Source: Leifsonia aquatica (lineage in GTDB: Bacteria > Actinomycetota > Actinomycetes > Actinomycetales > Microbacteriaceae). Taken from it: a stretch of DNA of 64,000 bases. The position numbers were made by a program, and so were the translations under genes. The stretch covers positions 1 through 64,000 of the forward strand of contig NZ_JACHVP010000002.1 of NCBI RefSeq assembly GCF_014190775.1, read 5' to 3'. The notes beneath the pieces are model-generated. The model saw only the letters and a program-made list of their open reading frames with translations, had not been told where the DNA came from and made no database searches. Each line of letters opens with the position of its first letter. The first letter of the stretch is position 1. Shown here one piece after another: positions 1-8,839 of the stretch.

Positions 1-86
1 CCTATCTGACCATGGCCGAGGGTATCAGGATCGCCGCGCAGTCCTTCAGCACCGACGTCAGTAAGCTCTCCTGCTGCGCCGCGTAA
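1..86 (+). CDS. merA: Mercuric reductase MerA, C-terminal fragment (cut by window edge)
   Basis: The frame starting at base 3 encodes 27 residues ending in LSCCAA before TAA. The pattern YLTMAEG...FSTDVSKLSCCA closely matches the known end of MerA (as in Tn501), whose vicinal cysteines pass Hg(II) to the active site of the partner subunit. MerA reduces Hg(II) to volatile Hg(0) with NADPH in the cytoplasm. Only the tail is visible; the N-terminal part is upstream of the window. merB follows 41 bases later on the same strand, the usual merA-merB arrangement. Confidence 0.85.
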   Translation, partial: YLTMAEGIRIAAQSFSTDVSKLSCCAA

Positions 87-127
87 CCCTTGTTCCTTCA
101 TCACACCAACAACGAAAGCGGGTCACA

Positions 128-775
128 ATGACCGAGAACGACACGCTCGCAGAGCGCCTCACGTCGAGCGAGACCGGGCAGGAAGCCTCTCTCTGGCTGC
201 CGCTGATGAAACTACTTGCCCAAGGCGACCCGGTTGAGGTCAGCACCCTCGCGACGGTGACCGGGCGCAGCGAAGCCGACGTGCAACAGGCGCTGGCCGC
301 GGTTCCCGACATCGAGTACGAGTACGGCCGCATCATCGGCCAGGGCCTCACCCTGCGTCCCACCCCGCACCGCTTCGAGGTCAACGGTGAGCAGCTCTAC
401 ACCTGGTGCGCACTGGACACCCTGATCTTCCCCACCCTGCTGGACGCGTCAGCGCGGGTCGAGTCCGTTAGCCCCGCAACCGGCGAGCCGATCGCCGTCA
501 CCGTCGGCCCCCACGGGGTTCAGTCGGTCTCGCCCGAGACCGCCGTGGTTTCCCTCGTCAATCCCGAGGACATGACCTCGATCCGATCGGCGTTCTGCAA
601 CCAGGTGCACTACTTCACGTCCGCCGAGGACGCGCAAACCTGGCTCGAGACACACCCAGGAGGAGAAGTCATGCCCGTGGCCGACGCCTACGCCCTCGGC
701 ACCCAAATGGCTCGAACCATGATCGAGAATGCCCAGGAGGGAAGCGGCCCGTCAGGCGCCGACAGCTGCTGCTAG
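128..775 (+). CDS. merB: Organomercurial lyase MerB
   Basis: This 215-residue cytoplasmic enzyme cleaves the carbon-mercury bond of organomercurials, giving Hg(II) for MerA. An N-terminal winged-helix-like segment (about residues 20-80) is followed by the alkylmercury lyase core. The catalytic set is visible: Cys94 and Asp97 in the motif TWCALDT, and Cys157 in AFCNQV, matching Cys96/Asp99/Cys159 of the plasmid R831b enzyme. The C-terminus ends in two cysteines (214-215), resembling the metal-handing tail of MerA; this is not needed in classical MerB and may help transfer mercury. It lies directly downstream of merA and is presumably co-transcribed. Length is typical. Confidence 0.95.
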   Translation: MTENDTLAERLTSSETGQEASLWLPLMKLLAQGDPVEVSTLATVTGRSEADVQQALAAVPDIEYEYGRIIGQGLTLRPTPHRFEVNGEQLYTWCALDTLIFPTLLDASARVESVSPATGEPIAVTVGPHGVQSVSPETAVVSLVNPEDMTSIRSAFCNQVHYFTSAEDAQTWLETHPGGEVMPVADAYALGTQMARTMIENAQEGSGPSGADSCC

Positions 776-870
776 AACACAGGCGGCTCAGCGACCCGAC
801 GATCAGCAAGAGCCAGCCGACGCCCAACGGCACCCGAAACGATCAATGACGACAACACAAGGAGTAGCTA

Positions 871-2220
871 ATGAGTGAACGTGTCGATGTTGCGGTGCTC
901 GGGATGGGCCCCGGCGGTGAGGTCGCGGCGAGCCGGCTGATGAAGGCTGGCAAGAAGGTTGCCGTGATCGAGCGGGAGCTGATCGGCGGGGAATGCGCCT
1001 ACTGGGCCTGCGTCCCCTCGAAGACCGTGCTGCGGCCGCCGGAGGCGCAGACCGAGGTCCAGCGAGCGGCCGGAGTCAGCGGTGCGGAGTTGAACTGGTC
1101 GGAGACTAGCGACTACCGCGACTACATGATCCGGAACCTCAATGACGCTGGCCAGGTCGAGGGCTACAGCAAGCGAGGTGCCCTCGTCATCAAAGAGGAT
1201 GCCCGCATCACCGGCCCTGGCCGTATCCAGGCCGGCGAGCAGGAAATACTGGCCGAGCACATCATCATCGCCACCGGTTCCGATGCGGTCGTGCCGCCAC
1301 TGGAGGGTCTGGAGGACATCACCGCCTGGACGAACCGGGAGACCTACACCGCGACGTCACTGCCCGGCAGTGCCGTAATCGTCGGCGGGAGCGCCGTCGG
1401 GGTGGAAACGGCGACGTTCCTCTCCCGGTTCGGTGTGAACGTCACCCTGCTGCAGCGTGGCCCCAGGCTGATCGACCGCGAGGATCCGCGCGTCGGGGAG
1501 CTTGCCAAGCACTACCTTCAGAGCGCCGGGGTCGACGTGCGGCTGAACGCGGTGGTCCGAAGAGGGCGCCGCGATGGCGGCGCGAGCGTGATCGAGCTCG
1601 AGGACGGCAGCACGGCCACCGGAGACGTCGTGATCTTCGCCACCGGCCGCAGCCCCCGCAGCGGCGGCCTCGGCTTCGAGGACGTCGGCGTCTCGCTCGG
1701 TGAGCACGGTCAGGTGCTGGTGGACGACCAGTGCCGGGCGGCCGAGAACATCTGGGCGATCGGCGATGTGACCGGGGTCATGCCGTTCACCCATGTGGCG
1801 AAGTACCAGGGCCGCATCGCCGCCGAGGCGATCCTCGGCGGGACGCGGAAAGCGTTCTACGACGGCATCCCTCGCGTCGTGTTCGGGGAGCCGGAGATCG
1901 CCGCGGTGGGGCTCACCCAGCAGCAGTCCGATCACGCCGGTTTGCACACCACAGCCACCGAGCTCGACCTCGCCGACGCAATCACCCGGCCCTGGACTTA
2001 CGAGAAGGACCCCGTCGGCAACCTCGGGCTCCTGGTCGATACCGAGGCGAAGGTGCTGGTCGGCGCCTGGGCCGTCGCACCCTTGGCCGGGGAGTGGATC
2101 CACCACGCCTCGCTCGCCATCCGGGCACGGATACCGCTAGACACCCTCCGCGACCAGGTCGCCCAATACCCCACCTACAACGAGGCCTACCTCGCCGCCC
2201 TCGACCACATCAAGGCCTGA
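871..2220 (+). CDS. MerA-like FAD/NAD(P) disulfide oxidoreductase
   Basis: A 449-residue flavoprotein of the dihydrolipoamide/mercuric reductase family, with an FAD-binding GxGxxG near residue 11, a redox pair Cys42-(4)-Cys47 in GGECAYWACVPSK, a second nucleotide-binding GGSAVGVE, and the FAD motif AIGDVTG. The C-terminal interface carries YPTYNEAY, where lipoamide dehydrogenases have the His-Glu dyad; a tyrosine here recalls MerA. It lacks the N-terminal HMA domain and the C-terminal Cys-Cys of MerA, so mercury reduction cannot be assumed. An AAGGAG ribosome site precedes the ATG. Its place after merB suggests a role in mercury or thiol detoxification. Family call is firm, substrate unknown. 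Confidence 0.85.
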   Translation: MSERVDVAVLGMGPGGEVAASRLMKAGKKVAVIERELIGGECAYWACVPSKTVLRPPEAQTEVQRAAGVSGAELNWSETSDYRDYMIRNLNDAGQVEGYSKRGALVIKEDARITGPGRIQAGEQEILAEHIIIATGSDAVVPPLEGLEDITAWTNRETYTATSLPGSAVIVGGSAVGVETATFLSRFGVNVTLLQRGPRLIDREDPRVGELAKHYLQSAGVDVRLNAVVRRGRRDGGASVIELEDGSTATGDVVIFATGRSPRSGGLGFEDVGVSLGEHGQVLVDDQCRAAENIWAIGDVTGVMPFTHVAKYQGRIAAEAILGGTRKAFYDGIPRVVFGEPEIAAVGLTQQQSDHAGLHTTATELDLADAITRPWTYEKDPVGNLGLLVDTEAKVLVGAWAVAPLAGEWIHHASLAIRARIPLDTLRDQVAQYPTYNEAYLAALDHIKA

Positions 2221-2945
2221 GCTCGTGCGCGGGAGGGGCGGTCTGAAGAGCTGCCCGAGCTGGTTTCGTTCCCTCAAGAGCCGTGAAAAGATCAGCGTGA
2301 AGATCCCAGGAGCGATCGAAGACGTACTCACCGCGTAAGTCGGCGGCTACGTCGGCACGAAAGTTGCGGAGCCGGTGAGCACCAAGCTCAACGAAGTGCA
2401 GCCAAGCAGGCCCCGGCCGATGGAGGACGCTGTCCGACCCGGGGGCAACTGATCGCCGACGACATGGTGACACCGACGGCCGGCTTCAGCGCCCCGAATC
2501 GCGCCTACCGCTGGTCACCCACCTGCACGGTTTCCTCGCCCACCAAGTCTTCGGCCTCGCTGCCGTGGTCACCCTGCGAAGCCATCTAGCCACACGGTGG
2601 CGCCGCCGCTGAGACTGTCGGATCGGCCACTTGGAGCGACGTCCGGGCCCCGCGGCTACGCGCACGCCAGGCGGGCCGAATTCGGACCGTCCGAGCGGTG
2701 TGGACGGAATTCCGGGTCGGTGTCGAACTGTCGGCGCTCTTGCATGATGCGGTCAGTAGCCGCTCGGCCAGGCGAACCTGGGGGGCAACCGGACTGTTGC
2801 CGCCGTGGGTCACGATGATAGCGATGTCCTCCTTGCTTGACAGCGCGCCGCCTGCCGGCGGTCGTTGTTCGATAGCATCGATCTCCTCGGTCCCTCGTCC
2901 AGCGCGGCCACCGTCCCACGGCGGCCTCGAATTTCCCGGCTGCGA
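2221..2945. other. Convergent intergenic region without a recognisable gene
   Basis: This 725-base stretch lies between the rightward flavoprotein gene and the leftward CcdA-like gene. Short open frames exist on both strands, but none has a good ribosome site or a recognisable protein pattern. It may hold decayed remnants. I see nothing I can name. Confidence 0.4.
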
Positions 2946-3830
2946 TTACCGTGATCGCGGCTCGTCATCGTCGGCCGTCACTGTGTTCCGGGATCGGTTC
3001 CGCGCGCGGACGAGAATTGCGCTGATCAAGATGACCGCGACCGCGGCCAGGGCGGAGCCGGTGACCAGACCTATGTTGCTGCTGAGGAAAGCGGTCATAG
3101 CGGAGGAAATGCGGCTGCCGGTCGTGGCCAGGCTCTCATTCGCGCCCCCGGCGACCAACGCAGGTGCCCAATAGGCGACGAGGTAGATCCCGGACAGCAG
3201 CAGCACCGCCCCGGCGATCCGGGGCACATACCTTGCGGTGCGGTGCAGGATCCGCGCCAGCAGGCCGCTGGCCAGGGCCGAGGACAGAGCCAAGAGCACC
3301 AGCACCATCGCCGCTCCGGCTGCGTACGCGGCGAACACCACCACCAGGCCGACCGCGCTGCCAGCTGCCAGAGCCTGGCCGATCACCGCAAGCAGCACCG
3401 CGAGGGTGCAGGACAGGGACGCCACCCCGTACGCGGCACCAAAGGCGAGCATCGCGCTCGGGCCGCGTCCTTGCCGAGCGATCCGGCTGGAGTTCATGGT
3501 GAACCCGACGTGCCGGCCGGCGAGCAAAGCGGTGCCAAGCCCGACAAGCAGCACACCGACCAGCACTGCTACCCACGGCACCGCTCCGATCAGGCTGCGC
3601 ATTCCAAGTGCGACCAGCAGCCCGGCCACGCTCAGCACTTCGGCGAATCCGGCGCTGACCAGCAGCCCGGCTCCGAGCCCGACCAGCGCACGCCGTACGA
3701 GGCTCTGCTGCGCGCCGGGTTCGTCGCGGCCAATGTAGTAGGCGAGGAACGCGGGCAGCATCGCGAATCCGCACGGGTTCACCGTCGACAGCATGCCCGC
3801 CGCGAAGGCGAAAGCGAAGGTACCCAACAC
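2946..3830 (-). CDS. CcdA/DsbD-type transmembrane thiol-electron carrier (mer-associated)
   Basis: A 294-residue polytopic membrane protein. The first segment contains STVNPCGFAMLPAF with Cys20, and a later one contains SLSCTLAVL; paired membrane cysteines of this kind are the hallmark of the CcdA/DsbD transmembrane domain, which moves electrons from cytoplasmic thioredoxin to outer-face thioredoxin-like proteins. About six hydrophobic segments are present, with a short basic C-terminus. It is the third gene of a leftward set after a MerT-like protein and a secreted redoxin with CSSC, so it probably keeps that redoxin reduced, or takes part in mercury uptake. A mercury link is inferred from context only. 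Confidence 0.85.
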   Translation of the reverse strand: MLGTFAFAFAAGMLSTVNPCGFAMLPAFLAYYIGRDEPGAQQSLVRRALVGLGAGLLVSAGFAEVLSVAGLLVALGMRSLIGAVPWVAVLVGVLLVGLGTALLAGRHVGFTMNSSRIARQGRGPSAMLAFGAAYGVASLSCTLAVLLAVIGQALAAGSAVGLVVVFAAYAAGAAMVLVLLALSSALASGLLARILHRTARYVPRIAGAVLLLSGIYLVAYWAPALVAGGANESLATTGSRISSAMTAFLSSNIGLVTGSALAAVAVILISAILVRARNRSRNTVTADDDEPRSR

Positions 3831-3835
3831 GCCTC

Positions 3836-4396
3836 CTATGAGCCCGCGGCCGCGATGGCCTGGGCCGTCTGGGCCGCTGAGGGGTCCACCCCGCGGTAGA
3901 CCACCCGCCCGGCTTTATCCAGCACCATCGTCAACCCGAGCGCGTCCACGTTAAACCGCTTCAGCAGGGTCCCGTCGTCGCGTACCACCGACAACGGCGG
4001 ATTCCCGACGTCCTGCATGAACCCGTTGATTATGTTCACCGGCTCGCCGGGGTCCAGATCGACCGCGACGGCCTGCACCCCCGAGCCAGCCTTCGCCACA
4101 CCCGCCCCGACGGACTTCGCGCCCGTCACGCAACTCGAACACGAGGCGGTGAAGAAGTAAAACAGAGCCGGCTTGTTGTTCGGCACCGTCAAATTCGTCC
4201 CGGACACCGTCCGCACCGTCGTGGACGGGAACGAGGACCCGGCAGCTGAGCCACCCGACGGGCCCGTTGCCGCGCCCGGCGACGTCTGCGCTCCGCACCC
4301 GGTAAGCAGCAACGCCACCGCGATCCCTGCCAAGGCGACGGCGAAACCACGACCTCGACGGCTTCGCAACAGGCTGGATCCCGAACCGCGCCTCAC
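3836..4396 (-). CDS. TlpA-like thioredoxin-fold lipoprotein
   Basis: This 186-residue protein has a basic N-terminus, one hydrophobic segment and a lipobox ALLLTGC, so it is probably a lipoprotein anchored outside the membrane. The mature part carries a thioredoxin-type site FFTASCSSC, then VDLDPGEPVNI and a VVRDDGTLLKRF strand, as in TlpA/redoxin proteins. It overlaps the MerT-like gene by 4 bases and is followed 5 bases later by the CcdA-like gene, so the three should be translated together. Likely role: extracytoplasmic thiol-disulfide exchange, perhaps presenting Hg(II) to the transporter. The exact substrate is not shown. Confidence 0.85.
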   Translation of the reverse strand: MRRGSGSSLLRSRRGRGFAVALAGIAVALLLTGCGAQTSPGAATGPSGGSAAGSSFPSTTVRTVSGTNLTVPNNKPALFYFFTASCSSCVTGAKSVGAGVAKAGSGVQAVAVDLDPGEPVNIINGFMQDVGNPPLSVVRDDGTLLKRFNVDALGLTMVLDKAGRVVYRGVDPSAAQTAQAIAAAGS

Positions 4397-4770
4397 TTGC
4401 GCGCCGCCCGCTGGCGCCGCTCCTTATTCGGCGGCACCACTGCAGGGCTCGGCACAGCACAGCAGTCGTCAACCATCACTGGCAACACCTGCTCACCAGC
4501 ACCCTCGCGGCCTGCGCTGTTGGTTTCCGCTGAACGGGCGGCCGAACGACGCCGCGCCCGAAGCACCGTGTACACCACGGCGGCGGCCATCACCAGGGCC
4601 GCCACAGCCAAGACCGGCCAGCTGCCCAGCACTCCACCAACCAACGCGAGTCCACCCGCCGCGATCAGCGCCGGGCCGCCGCAACACGCAACTGCCAGCC
4701 CCACCGCGCCGATGGCGATCAACGCCACGCTCATCCCGCCTCCACGATTCTCGGACATCGCACTCTCCAT
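4393..4770 (-). CDS. MerT-like mercury transport membrane protein
   Basis: A 125-residue protein with two hydrophobic segments. The first carries AVACCGGPAL, adjacent cysteines inside the membrane as in MerT, which accepts Hg(II) from outside. A second pair, DDCC, lies in the cytoplasmic tail (around residue 105) and could pass mercury to MerA. Two ATG codons are possible (at 4770 and 4758); both follow the promoter described next. It overlaps the redoxin gene by 4 bases. The assignment rests on the membrane Cys-Cys pattern, the small size and the mer context; overall similarity to classical MerT is low by eye. Confidence 0.7.
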   Translation of the reverse strand: MESAMSENRGGGMSVALIAIGAVGLAVACCGGPALIAAGGLALVGGVLGSWPVLAVAALVMAAAVVYTVLRARRRSAARSAETNSAGREGAGEQVLPVMVDDCCAVPSPAVVPPNKERRQRAARK

Positions 4771-4813
4771 CCACGGTCAGACAATCCCGGCCATACCCGA
4801 CCGGTCTGTATTC

Positions 4814-4845
4814 ATCTTTCACGTTTCCCTATAGGGGAATGTCAA
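4814..4845 (-). promoter_or_regulatory. MerR-type promoter/operator for the MerT-like operon
   Basis: On the minus strand a TTGACA -35 box (4840-4845) is followed directly by a dyad TTCCCCTATAGGGAA (4825-4839) and then AAAGAT (4814-4819) as a candidate -10, with about 20 bases of spacer. A dyad inside an over-long 19-20-base spacer is the signature of promoters that MerR-family activators switch on by untwisting DNA. The regulator itself is not in the window. Confidence 0.65.
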
Positions 4846-4931
4846 CCCACCGGGCGCGAGCTGCTGCTGCTCTGCGCTGGTCATCCTCACATCCATCGAG
4901 GTGCGGGCTACAGTGCGGGAGGCCGGCCTTA

Positions 4932-5435
4932 GCAGATGAACCCTTGGAAGCGGTGATCGCTCGGGAAGAGGCCGTCCGTCTCGCCCGTCGCGTTCACGAA
5001 CTCACCGAGCAGCTGGCAGCGAACCTGAATCGCATGACCGGACTGATTCAGACCAGCCCCGCCGCTCCGCTTCTTCAGATCACCGGGGTTGGGCCGGTCA
5101 CCGCTGCAATCGTGCTCACCGCGTGGTCCCACCCCGGCAGGGTGCGCTCCGAGGCCGCCTTCGCTGCCCTCGCCGGCGTCAGCCCCATCCCCGCATCCTC
5201 GGGCAACACCACCAGGCATCGTCTCAATCGCGGAGGCGACCGACGTCTCAACAGGGCGCTCCACACGGCCGTGCTCGTCCGCATGGTCCACGACCCCGAA
5301 ACCCGCGCCTACGTCGAAAACAGGCTCCAGGAAGGACGCAGCCGACGCGAGATCCGACGGGCACTGAAACGCTACCTCGCCCGAAGCGTTTATCGATCAC
5401 TCAACGCGCTCCACCAGCCAGTGCTGACGACTTGA
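4932..5435 (+). pseudogene. IS110-family transposase remnant (C-terminal half)
   Basis: The frame encodes about 165 residues ending in VLTT. It contains a coiled segment, then LLQITGVGPVTAA, a helix-hairpin-helix, and AALAGVSPIPASSGN...HRLNRGGDRRLNRALH, the classic C-terminal transposase_20 domain of IS110. The N-terminal DEDD catalytic domain is missing and no start codon fits, so this is a 5'-truncated, dead copy. An open frame continues upstream but that part overlaps the opposing mer genes and is not transposase. It marks a past insertion between the mer block and the parB-like gene. Confidence 0.85.
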
Positions 5436-5536
5436 CAGATATAGAAGCGTCGACCCGGCACTGCGCTCCGCTCCCGTTCACCCTCGATCCCCTTGCCAGA
5501 CAGGCGAACAAGAACAGTTGAAGGGATCCCAGAACC

Positions 5537-6940
5537 ATGAGCGACACCACCACCGTTGCGGGCACCATCGAACACCTCGACCCACACGCCCTGATCATCG
5601 AAACCAACGTGCGCCCCTCCGCACCCATCACCCCCGCGTTCGTGCAGAGCATCCGCGAGAACGGCGTTCTCACCCCGGTCCTCGGGCATCGAAGCGACGA
5701 CGGCCAGGTGACCGTCCGAGCTGGACAGCGCAGGGTGTTCGCCGCCCGCGAAGCATGACTTGCCACCATTCCCGTCTACCTGGTGGAGGCTGACGAGGTG
5801 ACCGCGGAGCGGATCGTGCAGCAGATGGTCGAGAACGACCAGCGCGAAGCCCTCACCGACGGCGACCGGGCCGCCGCCTTCCAACAACTCGCATTCGAAG
5901 GACTCAGCGTCACCGCGATCGCCCGACGCACCGGCACCAAGCAGAAGGAGGTCAAGACCGCACTCGCGGTGGTCGAGAACCAGGTGGCGGCGAGCGCAAT
6001 CCAGGAGCACCAGCTGACCCTGGATCAGGCGGTCGTGCTGATCGAGTTCGACGGCGACGACGAAATCCGCAACGACCTCATCCAGGTCGCCACCACCGAC
6101 CCAGCCCAGTTCGCGCACGCGGCCCAGCGGGCACGCGACGACAAAGCCCGCGCCAAGACCAAGGCGGATGCGGAAGCCGACCTGGCGGGACGTGGCTACC
6201 TAATCCTCGACGCGAACCCCGGCTACTACGACACCGAGTACACGCGCATCAGCGAACTCCTCACCGCCGATGACCAACGCGTTACCGTCGAGCACATCGA
6301 GAACCTGGACGGGCGAGCGGCCTTCGTGCGTGTCTACGCGGACGGCGACGCCACCATCAGCTACTTTCTCCGGGACGCGAGAGCGGCAGGCTTCCACACC
6401 TACGGCGGTACCCCGTCCAAGTCGGGGCCGATGACCGACGAGGAGAAGGCCCAACGGCGCATCCTGATCGCGAACAACAAGGCGTGGGCGTCCGCTGAGA
6501 TCGTCCGCCGCGAATGGCTCGCCACGCTGCTGTCCCGGAAGGCTCTGCCCAAGGACGCGGCGGTCGTGATCGCCAAGGGTCTGACCGTCCACCGGCAGGC
6601 GATCAGCACCGCCACCCGTGAGGGCAACGAGCTCGCCCACCAGTTGCTCGGCCTGGAGCCCTCCGGCTACTTCGAGAACGACAAGCTCGTCGCGTTGCTT
6701 GAGCAGACCCCGGCAAAAGCGCAGCATGTCGCGCTGGCGGTCGTCCTCGGGGCGTGCGAGTCGGTCACGAGCAAGCAGACCTGGCGGTACCCCTCCCCCA
6801 CCGATAAGGACTACTTCACCCAGCTCGCCGCGTGGGGCTACAACCTCAGCGATGTCGAGCAGATCGCGACAGTAGGCGAGGCCGTCCAGACGGCAGAAGA
6901 AGCTGGGGCGGTCAGCTCGGACCCTGGCGTGAGCGACTGA
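5537..6940 (+). pseudogene. parB: ParB/KorB-like partition protein gene interrupted by one in-frame TGA
   Basis: The first part (5537-5755, 73 residues) is a ParB N-terminal domain with NVRPSAPITPAFVQSIRENGVLTPV and a GQRRVFAAREA box. A TGA at 5756-5758 follows; the same frame then runs on without interruption to 6940, continuing LATIPVYLVEADEVTAERIVQQMVEN and a KorB-like HTH (VTAIARRTGTKQKEVKTAL). The two parts join as one roughly 468-residue protein if the stop is read as an amino acid (GGA to TGA would be enough). A GTG at 5783 could start a shorter C-terminal product lacking the NTPase-like box. Role: DNA-binding partition/stability factor of the element. Either a real nonsense mutation or a sequencing error. 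Confidence 0.8.
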
Positions 6941-6952
6941 TCCTGCCGGAGG

Positions 6953-6981
6953 GAAGCGGGCCTGCGCACCAGGCCCGCTTC
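6953..6981 (+). terminator. Rho-independent-type hairpin after parB-like gene
   Basis: Perfect 12-base arms GAAGCGGGCCTG and CAGGCCCGCTTC enclose a CGCAC loop, 12 bases after the parB stop. A weak T-rich tail follows (TCGCTTG). It could serve both the parB-like gene and the opposing small ORF that ends at 6994. Confidence 0.65.
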
Positions 6982-6993
6982 TCGCTTGCGCTG

Positions 6994-7296
6994 TCAGGAC
7001 AGTTCGCGAGTCGCCGCTTGCACCGTCGACGGCCCGACCACTGGACCTCCGCGCTGGGATACCCGGTTGAAGGCGACGAACGGCACACACGCCGTCTCAG
7101 CCGTGAGCGCCGCCAGACGGCCGATCGGTGTGCGGGGATCGGCGGCGATCGCCCATCCATCGACTGCGTACCGGCTCACCGTCTCGACGCACTCCCGCTT
7201 CTCCTCCGCCGAGGGGCTCGTCGAGCCGACCACCCCGACCAGACCGCCCCGCAGTTCCGGACCCATGTTTCTCGTATCGATGGCGAATACCCGCAT
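6994..7296 (-). CDS. Small hypothetical protein
   Basis: A 100-residue ORF begins MRVFAIDTRNMGPELRGG. I prefer this internal ATG over the longer upstream frame because a GGGGAG ribosome site lies 8 bases before it and because the protein character (IDTRN, VDGWAIAADPRTPIGRLAAL) is confined to this part. I do not recognise a family; the alternation of beta-like and helical stretches suggests a small globular cytoplasmic protein. It converges on the parB-like gene across a shared hairpin and is followed upstream by a weaker ORF on the other strand. Confidence 0.5.
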   Translation of the reverse strand: MRVFAIDTRNMGPELRGGLVGVVGSTSPSAEEKRECVETVSRYAVDGWAIAADPRTPIGRLAALTAETACVPFVAFNRVSQRGGPVVGPSTVQAATRELS

Positions 7297-7417
7297 CCTG
7301 ATCACTCCCCTGGTTGATCGTTTTGTTTGCCTTTCCGGCGGGGAGATCAGTGGCGAGTGGGAGGTGCGCAGTGCCGGGACCGTGGAATACCGGACTGGAG
7401 CGAAGCGGAAGGAGGAT

Positions 7418-7768
7418 ATGCCGCGAAAGCCCGGCACGGAAGCACCGGGAACGAGCTACGATCGGGCGGCGGAAAGACACACAAAGCTCTGGGAACAGCG
7501 CCGCCGGGGGCGGCTCCTCCCGTCGTTGCCCGAGCGGTATCGCACGAGGGGGCCATCCAGTCGATCTCCGACGCCCGTCACCGACTTATTTCTCCGAGAT
7601 CGGCTGGTCACAACGGCACCGGTCGACCACCGAGGCGGGAGTATCCCTTGCGCGAGCGGTTCGATGGCCGGCCGACCCGAACGGCGCGGCCATCGAACCA
7701 TGCGCGCTGACAACCGGCTGGGGGGAGGCGGCGTCAGATGCGTGCCACCATACCCGGAGGTTCGCTAA
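7418..7768 (+). CDS. Possible small hypothetical protein
   Basis: A 116-residue frame starts MPRKPGTEAP behind an excellent AAGGAGG ribosome site with 3-4 bases of spacing. The first 45 residues are strongly charged (YDRAAERHTKLWEQRRRGR), as in small DNA-associated proteins; the rest is of low complexity and rich in Arg, Gly and Pro, and codon choice weakens. It may be a real gene, a truncated one, or chance. No family recognised. Confidence 0.3.
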   Translation: MPRKPGTEAPGTSYDRAAERHTKLWEQRRRGRLLPSLPERYRTRGPSSRSPTPVTDLFLRDRLVTTAPVDHRGGSIPCASGSMAGRPERRGHRTMRADNRLGGGGVRCVPPYPEVR

Positions 7769-7855
7769 GAATCCACCAAGGTCAGGGCCGCCATGAAAGC
7801 TGCCAGCCTTAGTTGACCTGGATTAGGGGACTTCCGAAAGAGTTCGCGTTCTCCA

Positions 7856-8839
7856 TCACGGGTGCGCGAGCTCATCCGCGACCGCGGTCTGCGCCTGGGC
7901 GTGCGTGCCCAGCCCGTGCGCGGCGAGATAATGCTCCGCATCTAGGGCGGCAGCGCAGCCGGTGCCCGCTGCTGTGATGGCCTGCCGGTAGCGACGGTCG
8001 ACGAGGTCGCCGCACGCGAATACGCCGGGCAGGTTCGTCTCGGTGGTCGGATGCTGAACCTTCACGTAACCGTCGGCGTCCAGATCGATCTGACCCGCGA
8101 CCAATGCGCTGCGCGGGTCGTGACCGATCGCCACGAACAGGCCGGTCGCATCCAGGGTGCCCGGCTCGCCCGTGACGGTGTCGCGAACAGTGAGCCCGTT
8201 CAGCTTGTCGTCACCGTGGGCTTCGGCGATCTGGGTGTTCCAGCGGATACTGATCTTGGGGTTCTCTTGCGCCCGATCCTGCATGATCTTCGATGCGCGC
8301 AAGGCATCACGCCGGTGGATGAGGGTTACCGAGTTGGCGAACCGGGTGAGGAACATGGCCTCCTCCAGCGCCGAGTCGCCGCCGCCGGCGACCGCGATGT
8401 CCTGATTCTTGAAGAACGCGCCGTCGCAGGTGGCGCACCAAGATATCCCGTACCCGGAGAGCCGATCCTCTCCCTCGATGCCGAGCTTGCGGTGCGCCGA
8501 CCCCATCGCAAGGACCACGACGTGTGCCTCGTACACGGTTCCGCTTCCGGTGGAGATCGTCTTGATCTCGCCCGTCAGGTCGACCGCGGTCGCATCGTCG
8601 TAGACGAGCCGGGCGCCGAAGCGCTCGGCCTGCTGCCGCAGGCTCTCCATCAGGTCCGGGCCCTGGATGCCGTCAATGAAGCCGGGAAAGTTCTCGACCT
8701 CGGTGGTGTTCATCAGCGCCCCGCCGATCTCGACCGAGCTGGTCAGCACGATCGGGTCAAGGCCGGCGCGGGCCAGGTAGATCGCGGCGGTGTATCCGGC
8801 GGGGCCGGAACCGATGACGACGACGTTCTCGACGCTCAC
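7856..8839 (-). CDS. trxB: Thioredoxin reductase
   Basis: A 327-residue flavoenzyme of normal TrxB length that passes NADPH electrons to thioredoxin. It shows [17 protein letters not shown] (FAD), the redox-active CATC at Cys135/Cys138, [10 protein letters not shown] (NADPH) and [13 protein letters not shown] near the end. It starts with GTG and overlaps the upstream arsenate reductase gene by 4 bases (GTGA), so the two are translationally coupled. The operon makes functional sense: the thioredoxin-linked arsenate reductases next to it need this electron supply. This is probably an element-borne paralog of the chromosomal trxB. Confidence 0.95.
   Translation of the reverse strand: MSVENVVVIGSGPAGYTAAIYLARAGLDPIVLTSSVEIGGALMNTTEVENFPGFIDGIQGPDLMESLRQQAERFGARLVYDDATAVDLTGEIKTISTGSGTVYEAHVVVLAMGSAHRKLGIEGEDRLSGYGISWCATCDGAFFKNQDIAVAGGGDSALEEAMFLTRFANSVTLIHRRDALRASKIMQDRAQENPKISIRWNTQIAEAHGDDKLNGLTVRDTVTGEPGTLDATGLFVAIGHDPRSALVAGQIDLDADGYVKVQHPTTETNLPGVFACGDLVDRRYRQAITAAGTGCAAALDAEHYLAAHGLGTHAQAQTAVADELAHP

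Noticed and set aside
4173-4931. Long open frame joined upstream of the IS110 transposase remnant
   Set aside because: This part lies antisense to the MerT-like and redoxin genes and is proline/arginine-rich shadow sequence without transposase character.
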